A DNA stretch of 64,000 nt, taken from NCBI GenBank assembly GCA_913061145.1, contig CAJXUQ010000003.1, positions 1 to 64,000 of the forward strand, written 5' to 3'. The notes beneath the pieces were generated by a model, which ran no database searches, was not told where the DNA came from, and was given only the letters and a program-made list of their open reading frames with translations. The position numbers were made by a program, and so were the translations under genes. This document shows positions 17,628-24,606 of this stretch, in pieces (within the stretch, counting starts at the first letter, position 1; every line of letters begins with the position of its first letter). The DNA comes from an uncultured Haliea sp. Its GTDB lineage: Bacteria; Pseudomonadota; Gammaproteobacteria; Pseudomonadales; Halieaceae.

Positions 17628-17788
17628 GCCTGTCCCGGAAAGCCGCGCAGGGCCTGTGTTTGCCCTGTTTGCCGTGTTTACTCTCTTTTCTTTGTTTGTT
17701 GTTTTCCACTATTCCAGGGGGGCCCCCCTCCAACTCTAGGCAGGTGGTGAAACAGACGACGAACCGCACCAGGAGAACCACACCATGA
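17624..17788 (+). CDS. Possible 54-residue protein, doubtful
   Basis: Starts in an ATGA overlap with the ATPase gene and ends in an ATGA overlap with the following gene, which argues for real translation. The product is Cys- and Leu-rich in its middle (LCLPCLPCLLSFLCLLF) and could be a single membrane helix. The DNA there is pyrimidine-rich and repetitive, so this could also be non-coding. No homologue recognised. Confidence 0.35.
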   Translation: MSLSRKAAQGLCLPCLPCLLSFLCLLFSTIPGGPPSNSRQVVKQTTNRTRRTTP

Positions 17789-18021
17789 CACACGACTGGA
17801 TAGTAATCAGCGACCGGCAGGAGCTGGGCAACAAGTGGCGCAACATCGTCATCGAGGGCCCCGGCGTGCAGCGCCCCCGGCGTAAGTATTGGCTGTCCTG
17901 GAACTCTGAGCGCGAGACCTTGATGAACAACAAGTGCGCGCAGGACGTGAAGAAGCGGGACCCCGAATTCTTGAACTTACTACGCACCCAACTGAAGGCC
18001 ACCCGGCCCGTTTACTACTGA
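17785..18021 (+). CDS. Small hypothetical protein, satellite
   Basis: 78 residues, basic, with WIVISDRQELGNKWRNIVIEG at the N-terminus and a charged helical C-terminus. Preceded by CAGGAG about 10 bases before the ATG. No family recognised. Part of a run of small genes between the replication and capsid modules. Confidence 0.6.
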   Translation: MTHDWIVISDRQELGNKWRNIVIEGPGVQRPRRKYWLSWNSERETLMNNKCAQDVKKRDPEFLNLLRTQLKATRPVYY

Positions 18022-18033
18022 GAGGAACCACCC

Positions 18034-18258
18034 ATGACAAACGAAACGCTTATCAAACTGCAAGAAGTCCAAGAACGCATCCTGTTCGTCGCTGACGGAC
18101 TCCGGGGCATTGGGATTGTGACCAGTTCCAACGATTACCGCGGCGACTGCCTGGAATGGCTGGGGCATGGCGTGCTCGCGCTGGGGCAGTACCTGCAAGA
18201 CCTCAACACGGACCTGGCAAAGCAGATCGACGCGCTGCCGAAGGAGGTGAAGAAATGA
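18034..18258 (+). CDS. Small helical hypothetical protein (possible paralogue of next gene)
   Basis: 74 residues. GAGAGGA precedes the ATG. Pattern: a long helix, GLRGIGI turn, short acidic loop, then LGHGVLALGQYLQDLNTDL. The next gene encodes a protein of the same length with GALAGIGDI and LALAVKAIAQHIGEIVTDF in matching places, so the two may be diverged copies. Function unknown. Confidence 0.6.
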   Translation: MTNETLIKLQEVQERILFVADGLRGIGIVTSSNDYRGDCLEWLGHGVLALGQYLQDLNTDLAKQIDALPKEVKK

Positions 18259-18479
18259 ACTCAACACTGCAATTCAGAACCAGAGACCTGAGCATCGCCC
18301 AGGGCGCACTGGCAGGCATAGGTGACATTCTATTCCGGCGTCATATGTCTGCCGATCTGGACAACCTGACCGACCCTGACATCGAAGGCCTGGCGCTGGC
18401 CGTGAAGGCCATCGCGCAACACATTGGCGAGATCGTAACGGACTTTGACGAAGTGCTGGATCAGGACACAAGCGCCTAG
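18255..18479 (+). CDS. Small helical hypothetical protein (possible paralogue of previous gene)
   Basis: 74 residues, coupled to the previous gene by ATGA, with GGAGG upstream. Acidic overall; one helical hairpin is predicted by eye. See the preceding gene for the similarity. No known family. Confidence 0.6.
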   Translation: MNSTLQFRTRDLSIAQGALAGIGDILFRRHMSADLDNLTDPDIEGLALAVKAIAQHIGEIVTDFDEVLDQDTSA

Positions 18480-18481
18480 CA

Positions 18482-18853
18482 ATGAACGCCGCCGACCTCG
18501 CAACTCGTGCCGCCGCTGGGGATTTCTCCCCGGAGGTGGCCGAGTGGTTACAGCGAGGCATGGCGGCACACCTAGCCGGTCAACCGCTAGAACAATCCCT
18601 CGGGCTTTGTGACAGTGCGCGAATGCGCGCCCGCAACCAACACCTGACCGCCGCCGCCGCACGTATTGACGCGGGCCGGGGGGTGCCACCCCACCGCCTG
18701 GCTGGCGAGCTGGAGCTCGCAATCAATCGTTTCATGAGCAGTCGCCGCACCTCCGGGGACAAGGCTGTGGATCAATGCCTGCAGGCAGCGGCAGCAACCG
18801 GCGCGCGCCCGATCTGCACCCAGCGCGCCCTCTACGATTTACTGAAACTTTGA
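18482..18853 (+). CDS. Hypothetical helical protein, satellite
   Basis: 123 residues, starting 2 bp after the previous stop. Contains FSPEVAEWLQRGMAAHLAG and SARMRARNQHLTAAAARID, giving an Ala/Arg-rich helical protein. It immediately precedes the capsid gene. A role in capsid size control or DNA binding is conceivable but unsupported; no family recognised. Confidence 0.6.
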   Translation: MNAADLATRAAAGDFSPEVAEWLQRGMAAHLAGQPLEQSLGLCDSARMRARNQHLTAAAARIDAGRGVPPHRLAGELELAINRFMSSRRTSGDKAVDQCLQAAAATGARPICTQRALYDLLKL

Positions 18854-18917
18854 CCTTGGAACTTTCAGCGGCACCCGGGCCATGATCGAGCCTGACAAAT
18901 TTATTGAGGTTCGACCC

Positions 18918-19985
18918 ATGCCCAAACCCGCTACTGTCTTTGACCAAAAGGTCGCGCTGCACACTCTTTGCGGCACTCAAGAGCTAGACGCACTGCCCGA
19001 GGCCGCTTTGGTCAAAGCTGGTCTTTTGAAAGCCAGCGCCGCACACCCCGCTATTGACCGCATTCTAGACCAGGGTCATGTGCTGGCTACCTGGGCCACA
19101 ACCTTCGCGCCACCGGACGTAGTGGCCACCAATCTGTCGAAAGCGCAGGTGATGGGCTTCAACTCCAACGACTTCCAGTTCGGCCTGGCCAGCGTGCTGC
19201 AATCGGCGACCGTGCAAACCTTCCGGCTGAAGCAGGAGCACCGCAAGCTGGCGCGCCGGGTCCCGGTTCGCAATTTCCTCGAGCATGACACCGGGCACAT
19301 CGACGCCGACACGTCACTGCTGCCGGTAAACGAGGGGGGGGAATTCCAGCACTCCACCGGCCTGCAACTGGTGAACAGCGCCACAGCCAAAGTGCAAAGC
19401 TATGGCCGCTTGTACCACGTCAGCCGGGAAGCCTTGGTCAATGACGACATCGCCGCCATTGGTCGCCTGTTCTCCAATGTTGGCGCACACGCCGCCCGAC
19501 TGGAGTCGCGTTTGCTGCATGAGCTACTGGCAAGCAATGCCACGTTGAGCGATTCCGAACCGATGTTTCACGCGGACCACAACAACCTCTCCACCGCTGG
19601 TGCCTTCAGCGCCACCAGCCTGCAAGCTGCCATGACCCTCTTGCGCAACCAGTTAACCCCCGTTGGCGAGAAATGCGACCTCGATGCCTACGCGGTGGTC
19701 GTGCCCTCCCAATACGAATTGCTCGCACGGCAGATCATTCGCGAGGCTGGGCTGCCGATTGAGGTGCATGTTTCATGCTGGCTGTCCGGTGATGACTGGT
19801 ATCTGTTGGCTGACCCCCTCGAAGCGCCTGTGCTGGGTTTGTTGCACATCGAAGGCGGCGACACTCCCACCGTGATGGCAGACAAGGCGAGAATAGAAAC
19901 AGGGGGCGTGATGATTTCCGCCATGTTCATCACGGCGGTGGCTGCCCTCGGTCGCCTAGGCGCGGTTAAGGTCACTGGATCATGA
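18918..19985 (+). CDS. Major capsid protein, HK97-fold / Mu gpT-like
   Basis: 355 residues. The order of motifs is that of the capsid part of Mu-gpT-like and protease-capsid fusion proteins: NSNDFQFGLASVLQSATVQTF, VPVRNFLEHDTG, LPVNEGGEFQHST (E-loop region), YGRLYHVSREALVNDDIAAI, PMFHADHNNLS, and WYLLADPLEAPVLGLLHIEG. The usual N-terminal ClpP-type protease is absent and no separate protease gene exists in the element. GAGG is 8 bases before the ATG at 18918; an upstream in-frame ATG at 18882 lacks a good site. It should assemble a shell, alone or mixed with helper capsid. Confidence 0.85.
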   Translation: MPKPATVFDQKVALHTLCGTQELDALPEAALVKAGLLKASAAHPAIDRILDQGHVLATWATTFAPPDVVATNLSKAQVMGFNSNDFQFGLASVLQSATVQTFRLKQEHRKLARRVPVRNFLEHDTGHIDADTSLLPVNEGGEFQHSTGLQLVNSATAKVQSYGRLYHVSREALVNDDIAAIGRLFSNVGAHAARLESRLLHELLASNATLSDSEPMFHADHNNLSTAGAFSATSLQAAMTLLRNQLTPVGEKCDLDAYAVVVPSQYELLARQIIREAGLPIEVHVSCWLSGDDWYLLADPLEAPVLGLLHIEGGDTPTVMADKARIETGGVMISAMFITAVAALGRLGAVKVTGS

Positions 19986-20413
19986 GCTCCTACGCCAAAG
20001 CCCTGAAAGAACACCAGGCAGCGGAGAAAGCCCTGGCTGCAGCTCTGGAGCGTCTGGCGGCGGCCCGGGGGGGCAACGATCCCGCCCGGGCCGTAGCGGC
20101 TCGACTAGCCGCAATCGAAGCGGAAAAGGCTGCAAGCAAAACCTGGGAGGCAGTGGAGCAACTGCGGCGCCTGCACTGGCAGAGAAGGGCCAGCGATGCA
20201 GAGCAACGCCTGCACATGGCCGCCCTGCCCCTGATCGCCGAAACGGTACAGTATCGAAAGTGGTCGTGCCTTCCTGGCCTGCCCCCGACCGCATTCGAAG
20301 TGGTGCGGCACCTGATCGCCCAACCCCTCCCCCCGGTGGTGGCCAGCAAAGATGACTTGCCGGCTGACTCCCTGGACTCCGAAATTCTGGATAAAGCGGA
20401 TGATGAGATATGA
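19982..20413 (+). CDS. Coiled-coil protein downstream of capsid gene
   Basis: 143 residues, coupled to the capsid gene by ATGA. Residues 1-75 form an Ala/Glu/Lys-rich coiled coil; the C-terminal part is acidic. Position and composition recall scaffolding, decoration or head-completion proteins, but I see no family signature. It is the last gene before the non-coding stretch. Confidence 0.6.
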   Translation: MSSYAKALKEHQAAEKALAAALERLAAARGGNDPARAVAARLAAIEAEKAASKTWEAVEQLRRLHWQRRASDAEQRLHMAALPLIAETVQYRKWSCLPGLPPTAFEVVRHLIAQPLPPVVASKDDLPADSLDSEILDKADDEI

Positions 20414-20779
20414 GCGGCCATAGACCACGCCATGCACGAACCACTTGCGGTGATCCCCGCAAGGCCCAGGGCCTCCCCCTCCGGTGAAAGGTTCACCCGC
20501 AGGCTGTGAGGCGGGAAAGCGGCGGATCACAGAAGCGCTCACGGCTCATAGCCGTCCGCCGCAGGGTGCTGAAAGGCACGCATTCCACCCTGGCCAGAAC
20601 CTCTTGCTGGCACCGAAGAATGCACCTCTCCGCCGGTCTCTCCTGACTGGCCCGCCCCGGTTCGCCGGGGCTTTCTCTCAGAATTACAAAGGTACTCCTG
20701 AGCGATACGCCATACGGGGGCGCGGAATCGCGGTTTTTGAGAGATTTTCGGGCCCCTATGGGGGCGGCGGTGGTGCCCG
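20414..20779. other. Structured non-coding region upstream of terS; candidate packaging site
   Basis: About 365 bp with no convincing gene. It holds a CTTGCGG/CCGCAAG hairpin (20444-20463), a nested structure GCGGCGG...CCGCCGC (20519-20562) enclosing ACGGCT-CAT-AGCCGT, an intrinsic terminator, and just before terS the sequence TCGCGGTTTTTGAGAGATTT followed by a GCCCC-TATG-GGGGC hairpin. In lambda-like phages cos lies at this position next to the small terminase gene, with a comparable CGCGGGTTTT element, so this may be cos or pac. That last step is inference. Confidence 0.45.
20654..20680 (+). terminator. Intrinsic terminator after capsid module
   Basis: GCCCCGG, TTCG loop, CCGGGGC, then TTTCTCTC. 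A 7-bp GC stem with a stable tetraloop and a U-rich tail; it closes the long rightward transcript before terS. Confidence 0.75.
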
Positions 20780-21286
20780 GTGTCAGACACTGAAGAGCTA
20801 ACGCTTTCCCAACAGAAGCGCCGCTGCAACAAGGCCCAACTCGGTCAGCTGTTCTCTGTTCACCTGAGCACCATTGACGCCTGGATACGCCGGGGGTGCC
20901 CATACGTTCAGCGTGGCAACCTACGAAAGCCATGGGTATTTGACGCGCTGGCAGTTATGGAATGGAGGTTTGGGCAGGATGATCCAGCGCCGCCCATCGA
21001 CCCTGACCGGATGACACCACCTGATCGACGCGCCTGGTATCAGTCCGAGAACATACGCCGGGAGCTGCGCCAGGCAGACCGTGCATTGATCCCGGGCGAG
21101 GAACTGGAGCAATGCCTGCAGGCGGCTATGGCGGCAGTTAAGGAGGCCATGCAATCATTGCCGCGCAAATTCGCTGCGGCCGGACTTAACGCTGCTGGTG
21201 TGCTGGCGGCAGAACAAGCACTGCAAGCCGAGCTGGCATCATTCAATAATCGGCTGGGAGATATTGCAAAGGCGCAAAGCGACTAG
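20780..21286 (+). CDS. Terminase small subunit, Nu1-like
   Basis: 168 residues. The N-terminus QKRRCNKAQLGQLFSVHLSTIDAWIRRGCP is the winged-helix DNA-binding domain of Nu1-type small terminases (DUF1441), followed by long helices that mediate oligomerisation. It would recognise the satellite packaging site and recruit a large terminase, which the element lacks. GTG start with only a weak ribosome site; a different start is possible. The 3' end overlaps the convergent membrane-protein gene by 4 bp. Confidence 0.8.
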   Translation: MSDTEELTLSQQKRRCNKAQLGQLFSVHLSTIDAWIRRGCPYVQRGNLRKPWVFDALAVMEWRFGQDDPAPPIDPDRMTPPDRRAWYQSENIRRELRQADRALIPGEELEQCLQAAMAAVKEAMQSLPRKFAAAGLNAAGVLAAEQALQAELASFNNRLGDIAKAQSD

Positions 21287-21933
21287 AGTACGAACTCCGC
21301 CAATGATGAAATCACGATCCCAATAAATACATACGACAAACCAACTAATGATTCAGCGAAACTGTACACGTGTATTCTCTTGAAGGTATCGCGTATTTCC
21401 CTCTGAGAAGACTCAAACTGCTTTTGTCGTTCAGCTTCTATTCGAGATAACTCTCTACGCAGAGCTATATCGCTTGTGAGGAGGCTTTTGTACTGTTCTC
21501 TCAGCACTTCAAAGTTTCGATAAACGAGTTCGAATCGCTGATCTGTACTGAGTTCGGGTTTGTCAGGGTTCCAGGAACTGGCATGCCCTTCTCCTGCAAA
21601 TGCATCACTACTGGCCAAAGCGCCGCTGGCAATCACATGCTGTCTCCACCTCGGGAAACGCCCCATCCACCCTTTAAACCACTCCCAAAACTCTCGGAAA
21701 AGGCTTTTATCGGCCAGGTTATCTCTAATGCCTATAAGTCCATGTATGGCATAGACCATACCCATGCCCTGAAGTGCATAGCCGATGAATAGTGGAGTTT
21801 CCTTTCCATGGAATAATAGAAATCCACCGCAAACCACCGCTAACAAAAAAGCCGCATTCCAAAAGAGAAATCGTAATTCTGCAAGCCAATGAAACAGCCG
21901 CTTGATCCAAGAGAAGACTCTTCGCGCGCTCAC
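21283..21933 (-). CDS. Membrane protein of unknown function, AT-rich cargo gene
   Basis: 216 residues. Two transmembrane helices at the N-terminus (about residues 20-42 and 48-70), a soluble middle with a coiled coil (about 140-185), and a C-terminal membrane helix (about 190-214). The DNA is clearly richer in A and T than the rest of the element, which suggests recent or separate acquisition. Starts with GTG 1 bp after the stop of the mor-like gene, so it is probably coexpressed with it. Superinfection exclusion or defence is a guess from position; no family recognised. Confidence 0.65.
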   Translation of the reverse strand: MSARRVFSWIKRLFHWLAELRFLFWNAAFLLAVVCGGFLLFHGKETPLFIGYALQGMGMVYAIHGLIGIRDNLADKSLFREFWEWFKGWMGRFPRWRQHVIASGALASSDAFAGEGHASSWNPDKPELSTDQRFELVYRNFEVLREQYKSLLTSDIALRRELSRIEAERQKQFESSQREIRDTFKRIHVYSFAESLVGLSYVFIGIVISSLAEFVL

Positions 21934-21934
21934 T

Positions 21935-22258
21935 TCAGGCCTTTCGCCGTGGGGTTAGGGCGCGGTACACCGTCATGCGGCTGACGTCATACTTGGCGCA
22001 AACGTCCGACAAATTGTTTCCGTTGAACTCTGCCCGGATTGCGTCATCGCGCTGGGCAGGGGTCAATTCTCGAAACTTGCTAGGCCAATAGTATCGGTCA
22101 CCGGCCACGCCGTTATCGCTTCCCCAATTTATGATCGAAGCTGCCAACTCCCTGGCACTACTGGAATCAAGACCGGCGCCGCCCTCAAGAGCTGCAACCA
22201 ACAAATCCGGAAGGTTCCGTGAAACGGTGTCTGTCGAGTCGATTCGAGAAGTCCCCAT
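21935..22258 (-). CDS. Mor/C-family transcription activator-like protein
   Basis: 107 residues. The C-terminal half, YYWPSKFRELTPAQRDDAIRAEFNGNNLSDVCAKYDVSRMTVYRAL, matches the Mu Mor pattern (IRDLRIWNDFNGRNVSELTTRYGVTFNTVY) including the FNG-N-SE/D loop and HTH. Mor activates the middle promoter of phage Mu. The gene is the first of the right-end minus-strand pair, and the TGGTTACAA tandem repeat lies 15 bp upstream of its ATG. It may time satellite gene expression or respond to a helper. Confidence 0.75.
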   Translation of the reverse strand: MGTSRIDSTDTVSRNLPDLLVAALEGGAGLDSSSARELAASIINWGSDNGVAGDRYYWPSKFRELTPAQRDDAIRAEFNGNNLSDVCAKYDVSRMTVYRALTPRRKA

Positions 22259-22272
22259 TTGCGCGAGCCCCG

Positions 22273-22292
22273 ACTGGTTACAAATTGGTTAC
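22273..22292 (+). repeat. Right inner repeat, putative integrase arm-type site
   Basis: Identical 20-mer to 13,441-13,460, in the same orientation, 54 bp inside the right core repeat and just upstream of the mor-like gene. See the left copy. Confidence 0.75.
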
Positions 22293-22346
22293 AAATTTCG
22301 GTTATATCGTTTTTGTTAGCATCTGCTACCGCTGAAACCCTTGTAT

Positions 22347-22396
22347 TTGGTGCCCCCGCCAGGACTCAAACCTGGGACCTACCCCTTAGGAGGGGG
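22347..22396. repeat. attR core within tRNA-Arg
   Basis: The right 50-bp copy of the core, contained in the functional tRNA-Arg gene. Crossover must have occurred within this segment and restored a complete tRNA. Confidence 0.95.
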
Positions 22397-22424
22397 TCGC
22401 TCTATTCAACTGAGCTACGGGGGC
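22348..22424 (-). tRNA. tRNA-Arg (anticodon CCT)
   Basis: 77 bases on the minus strand with encoded CCA. GCCCCCG pairs with CGGGGGC in the acceptor stem; the anticodon arm is ACCCC-CTCCTAA-GGGGT, giving CCT; the T arm is CCAGG-TTTGAGT-CCTGG. Insertion site of the satellite. Confidence 0.97.
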
Positions 22425-22482
22425 GCTGCGGGCCGCGAGTATAGCAGCCCGTTCGCGCTGTTGGCACCTTTCGAACCCGGTA

Positions 22483-23493
22483 CTAGCCGCCAATATCCAG
22501 GCAGATCTTGCCGAAGTGCTGTTGGGATTCCTGGTGACGGAAGGCGTCTGCCAGTTGCTCCAACGGGTAGCTGCTGTCGATGACGGGTTTGAGGCCGCCC
22601 GCCTCCACCGCTGCCAGCATGTCCAGCTGTTGCGCCCTGCTGCCCACGGTAATGCCGCTGATGCGGGCGTTCTTCTGGAACAGCTCCGCCGTCGGCACTT
22701 CGCCGGCAAGACCCGTCAACACGCCTATCATGCTGATACAGCCATCAAAAGCCACCGCCTTCACGGATTGTGGCAGCGTACCTGGCCCGCCAACTTCCAC
22801 CACCAGGTCGGCACCGCGGCCATCGGTAATCTCCTGCACCCGCTGGCCCCAGGCGGGCACCTCGCGGTAATTGATCAGCTGTTCCGCGCCGAGTTCGCCG
22901 AGCCGCTGCAGCTTGGCATCAGACGACGAGGTGGCGATCACCCGACAACCCATCTGGCGGGCAAACTGCAGGGCGAACACAGAAACCCCTCCGCTACCCT
23001 GCACCAGCACCCAGTCGCCCGGCCGCAGATGCGTTTCCACCACCAGCGCCCGCCACGCAGTCAGCCCCGCGCAGGTCAACGTAGCCGCCTCAGCGTAGCT
23101 CAGCCCGGCTGGCATGCGCGTAAAGCCCCGCGCCGGCATGGTAACGACTTCGGCGGCGAACCCGTCCACATGGTCTCCAGGCACGCCGAGCACCTTCTGC
23201 AGGTCGGGCCGCCCGTCCTGCCAGGCGGGAAAGAAACAGCTCAATACGCCATCGCCCACCGCAAAGTCCGTGACGCCTTCGCCCACGGCGGTGACAACGC
23301 CGGCGCCGTCGGACATCAGGATGCGGCCGTCGTCCGTGGGCAGCATGCCCAGCGCCACCACGTAGTCGTGAAAATTCAGGGAGCTGGCGCGCACTTGCAC
23401 CTGTATTTCGCCATGGCCGGGTGGGCGGATATCCCGCTCGATCAGTTTCAGCCTGTCGAGGCCACCGGGTTTGGAAACAGCAACTGCGCGCAT
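22483..23493 (-). CDS. Zinc-independent MDR family NAD(P)-dependent oxidoreductase
   Basis: 336 residues. GroES-like N-terminal domain (SSLNFHDYVVALGMLPTD, DGAGVVTAVGEGVTDF) and Rossmann domain with VLVQGSGGVSVFALQFARQMG for NAD(P)H. No structural four-Cys zinc lobe, placing it with quinone-reductase/alkene-reductase-like MDR enzymes. AAGGAG precedes the ATG. Substrate unknown. The tRNA-Arg gene lies 58 bp downstream on the same strand. Confidence 0.87.
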   Translation of the reverse strand: MRAVAVSKPGGLDRLKLIERDIRPPGHGEIQVQVRASSLNFHDYVVALGMLPTDDGRILMSDGAGVVTAVGEGVTDFAVGDGVLSCFFPAWQDGRPDLQKVLGVPGDHVDGFAAEVVTMPARGFTRMPAGLSYAEAATLTCAGLTAWRALVVETHLRPGDWVLVQGSGGVSVFALQFARQMGCRVIATSSSDAKLQRLGELGAEQLINYREVPAWGQRVQEITDGRGADLVVEVGGPGTLPQSVKAVAFDGCISMIGVLTGLAGEVPTAELFQKNARISGITVGSRAQQLDMLAAVEAGGLKPVIDSSYPLEQLADAFRHQESQQHFGKICLDIGG

Positions 23494-23544
23494 GTGGGTT
23501 CTCCTTGCTAGGGGTACTGGTCTGCGCTGGCGCCAGAGTATTTC

Positions 23545-23979
23545 TCAGGCACTGCCGCGCACAATGAGGCCCGCAATGTAGGCAATATGCAGGGCGACTA
23601 CAAGCAGTGTGAGTTGAACCCGCATGCGGGAGTACCAACCCCGTTCCGTGCTGCTGCCGCGTTCGTACCAGAGTGTTGCAAGGTGGGCCAGCGCCAGCAG
23701 CCCGGCGGCGATCAGCGCCTGTGCCGTAAGCACACTGCACACCGCGAACAACACCAGGCCGTTACTGACCAGCAAGCGCAGTGCCTTGTCGCCACCGGCC
23801 CGTCGCTGCGCCGTCCCCCATAGCGATCCGGCCATGAAACACAGGATGGCAAGCGAGTATACGATGAAACCCTGCTGTGACAGCGCACGGGGATAATCCT
23901 GCAGCAGCCAGATACCGGTGGCACTGACGGCGAAAGGTATCAGCCCGGCATAGCCGAGTGCCGTGACCAGACGTGTCAC
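23545..23979 (-). CDS. DUF3429 family membrane protein
   Basis: 144 residues with four transmembrane helices: LGYAGLIPFAVSATGIWL, SLAILCFMAGSLWGTAQ, LVLFAVCSVLTAQALIAAGLL and VQLTLLVVALHIAYIAGLIV. This is the DUF3429 pattern; its function is unknown. It starts 13 bp after the DUF3833 lipoprotein gene and probably shares its transcript. Confidence 0.8.
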   Translation of the reverse strand: MTRLVTALGYAGLIPFAVSATGIWLLQDYPRALSQQGFIVYSLAILCFMAGSLWGTAQRRAGGDKALRLLVSNGLVLFAVCSVLTAQALIAAGLLALAHLATLWYERGSSTERGWYSRMRVQLTLLVVALHIAYIAGLIVRGSA

Positions 23980-23992
23980 TGCGATAGCCCTG

Positions 23993-24532
23993 TCAGTCCT
24001 GTACTTTGCTGATCACCAGCAGTATCTCGCCGACCCGCACGCCAAACTTGCTCATGATGGACTCATTGATCAGTGTCGTCGGGTTGACGAGGTACATACG
24101 GTCATCGATGCGCAGGTCCAGCGTGCCGTCGTTCCAGGGAATCTGCAGTACATAATCCAGGAACATGCTGTTGCCGGCTACCGTAATCTTGCCCTCTCCC
24201 ACCACGTCACCGGCGGTGCCGATGTAGCGACCGTCGCCCGCAGGCGTGAGCGTCCAGACCCTGCGGTCGGGTTCACCGTCGTCAAACAGGAAATCTTCTT
24301 CCAGTGTGCCGATTCCGTCTTTCCAGTAGGCCTTGATATCGGCATTGAAGTAGCGAATGACCTTGCCGCTGCGGTCCTTGATGACACCGTGCGCCGTGAG
24401 TTGGCCATTAAAAAACGTTTCCGGCACCAGGGTCGGCTGATTGTCAGTGTAGTCGTCTACTGTTACCGCGCCACAGCCGGACAGGCCCGGCAGCAGGGAC
24501 AACAGAAGCAGGAACGGAAGAAAGGGGCGCAT
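23993..24532 (-). CDS. DUF3833 family lipoprotein
   Basis: 179 residues. The signal peptide ends in LSGC (lipid-modified Cys20). The body (FFNGQLTAHGVIKDRSGKVIRYFNADIKAYW, DRRVWTLTPAGDGRYIGTAGDVVGEG, NSMFLDYVLQIPW) is characteristic of DUF3833, often found with small membrane proteins and redox enzymes in gammaproteobacteria. Probably anchored in the outer membrane. Function unknown. Confidence 0.83.
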   Translation of the reverse strand: MRPFLPFLLLLSLLPGLSGCGAVTVDDYTDNQPTLVPETFFNGQLTAHGVIKDRSGKVIRYFNADIKAYWKDGIGTLEEDFLFDDGEPDRRVWTLTPAGDGRYIGTAGDVVGEGKITVAGNSMFLDYVLQIPWNDGTLDLRIDDRMYLVNPTTLINESIMSKFGVRVGEILLVISKVQD

Positions 24533-24606
24533 GGAGAGTCTCTCTGGTAGCGGGTTCCTGCTACCTTACGCGCTGACCCTCCAGAGGGATCACCTGAGCA
24601 GAGTGC

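Larger units (their letters stand above)
13287..22396. mobile_element. 9.06-kb integrated phage-satellite-like element in tRNA-Arg(CCT)
   Basis: Bounded by perfect 50-bp repeats offset by exactly 9060 bp. The right copy is the 3' part of an intact tRNA-Arg(CCT) gene; the left copy is an orphan fragment. Inside, in order: tyrosine integrase, a small ORF, AlpA, a small ORF, primase-type zinc finger, RecA-fold ATPase, five or six small ORFs, HK97/Mu gpT-like major capsid protein, a coiled-coil protein, a structured non-coding stretch, Nu1-like small terminase, then on the minus strand a membrane protein and a Mor-like activator. Start-stop overlaps show operon packing. There is no large terminase, portal, protease, tail, lysis or conjugation gene. 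This content and size fit a phage satellite better than a decayed prophage. Confidence 0.88.

Noticed and set aside
20484-20801. 105-codon GTG frame in the satellite gap
   Set aside because: Runs through hairpins and the terminator, has no ribosome site and low-complexity product.
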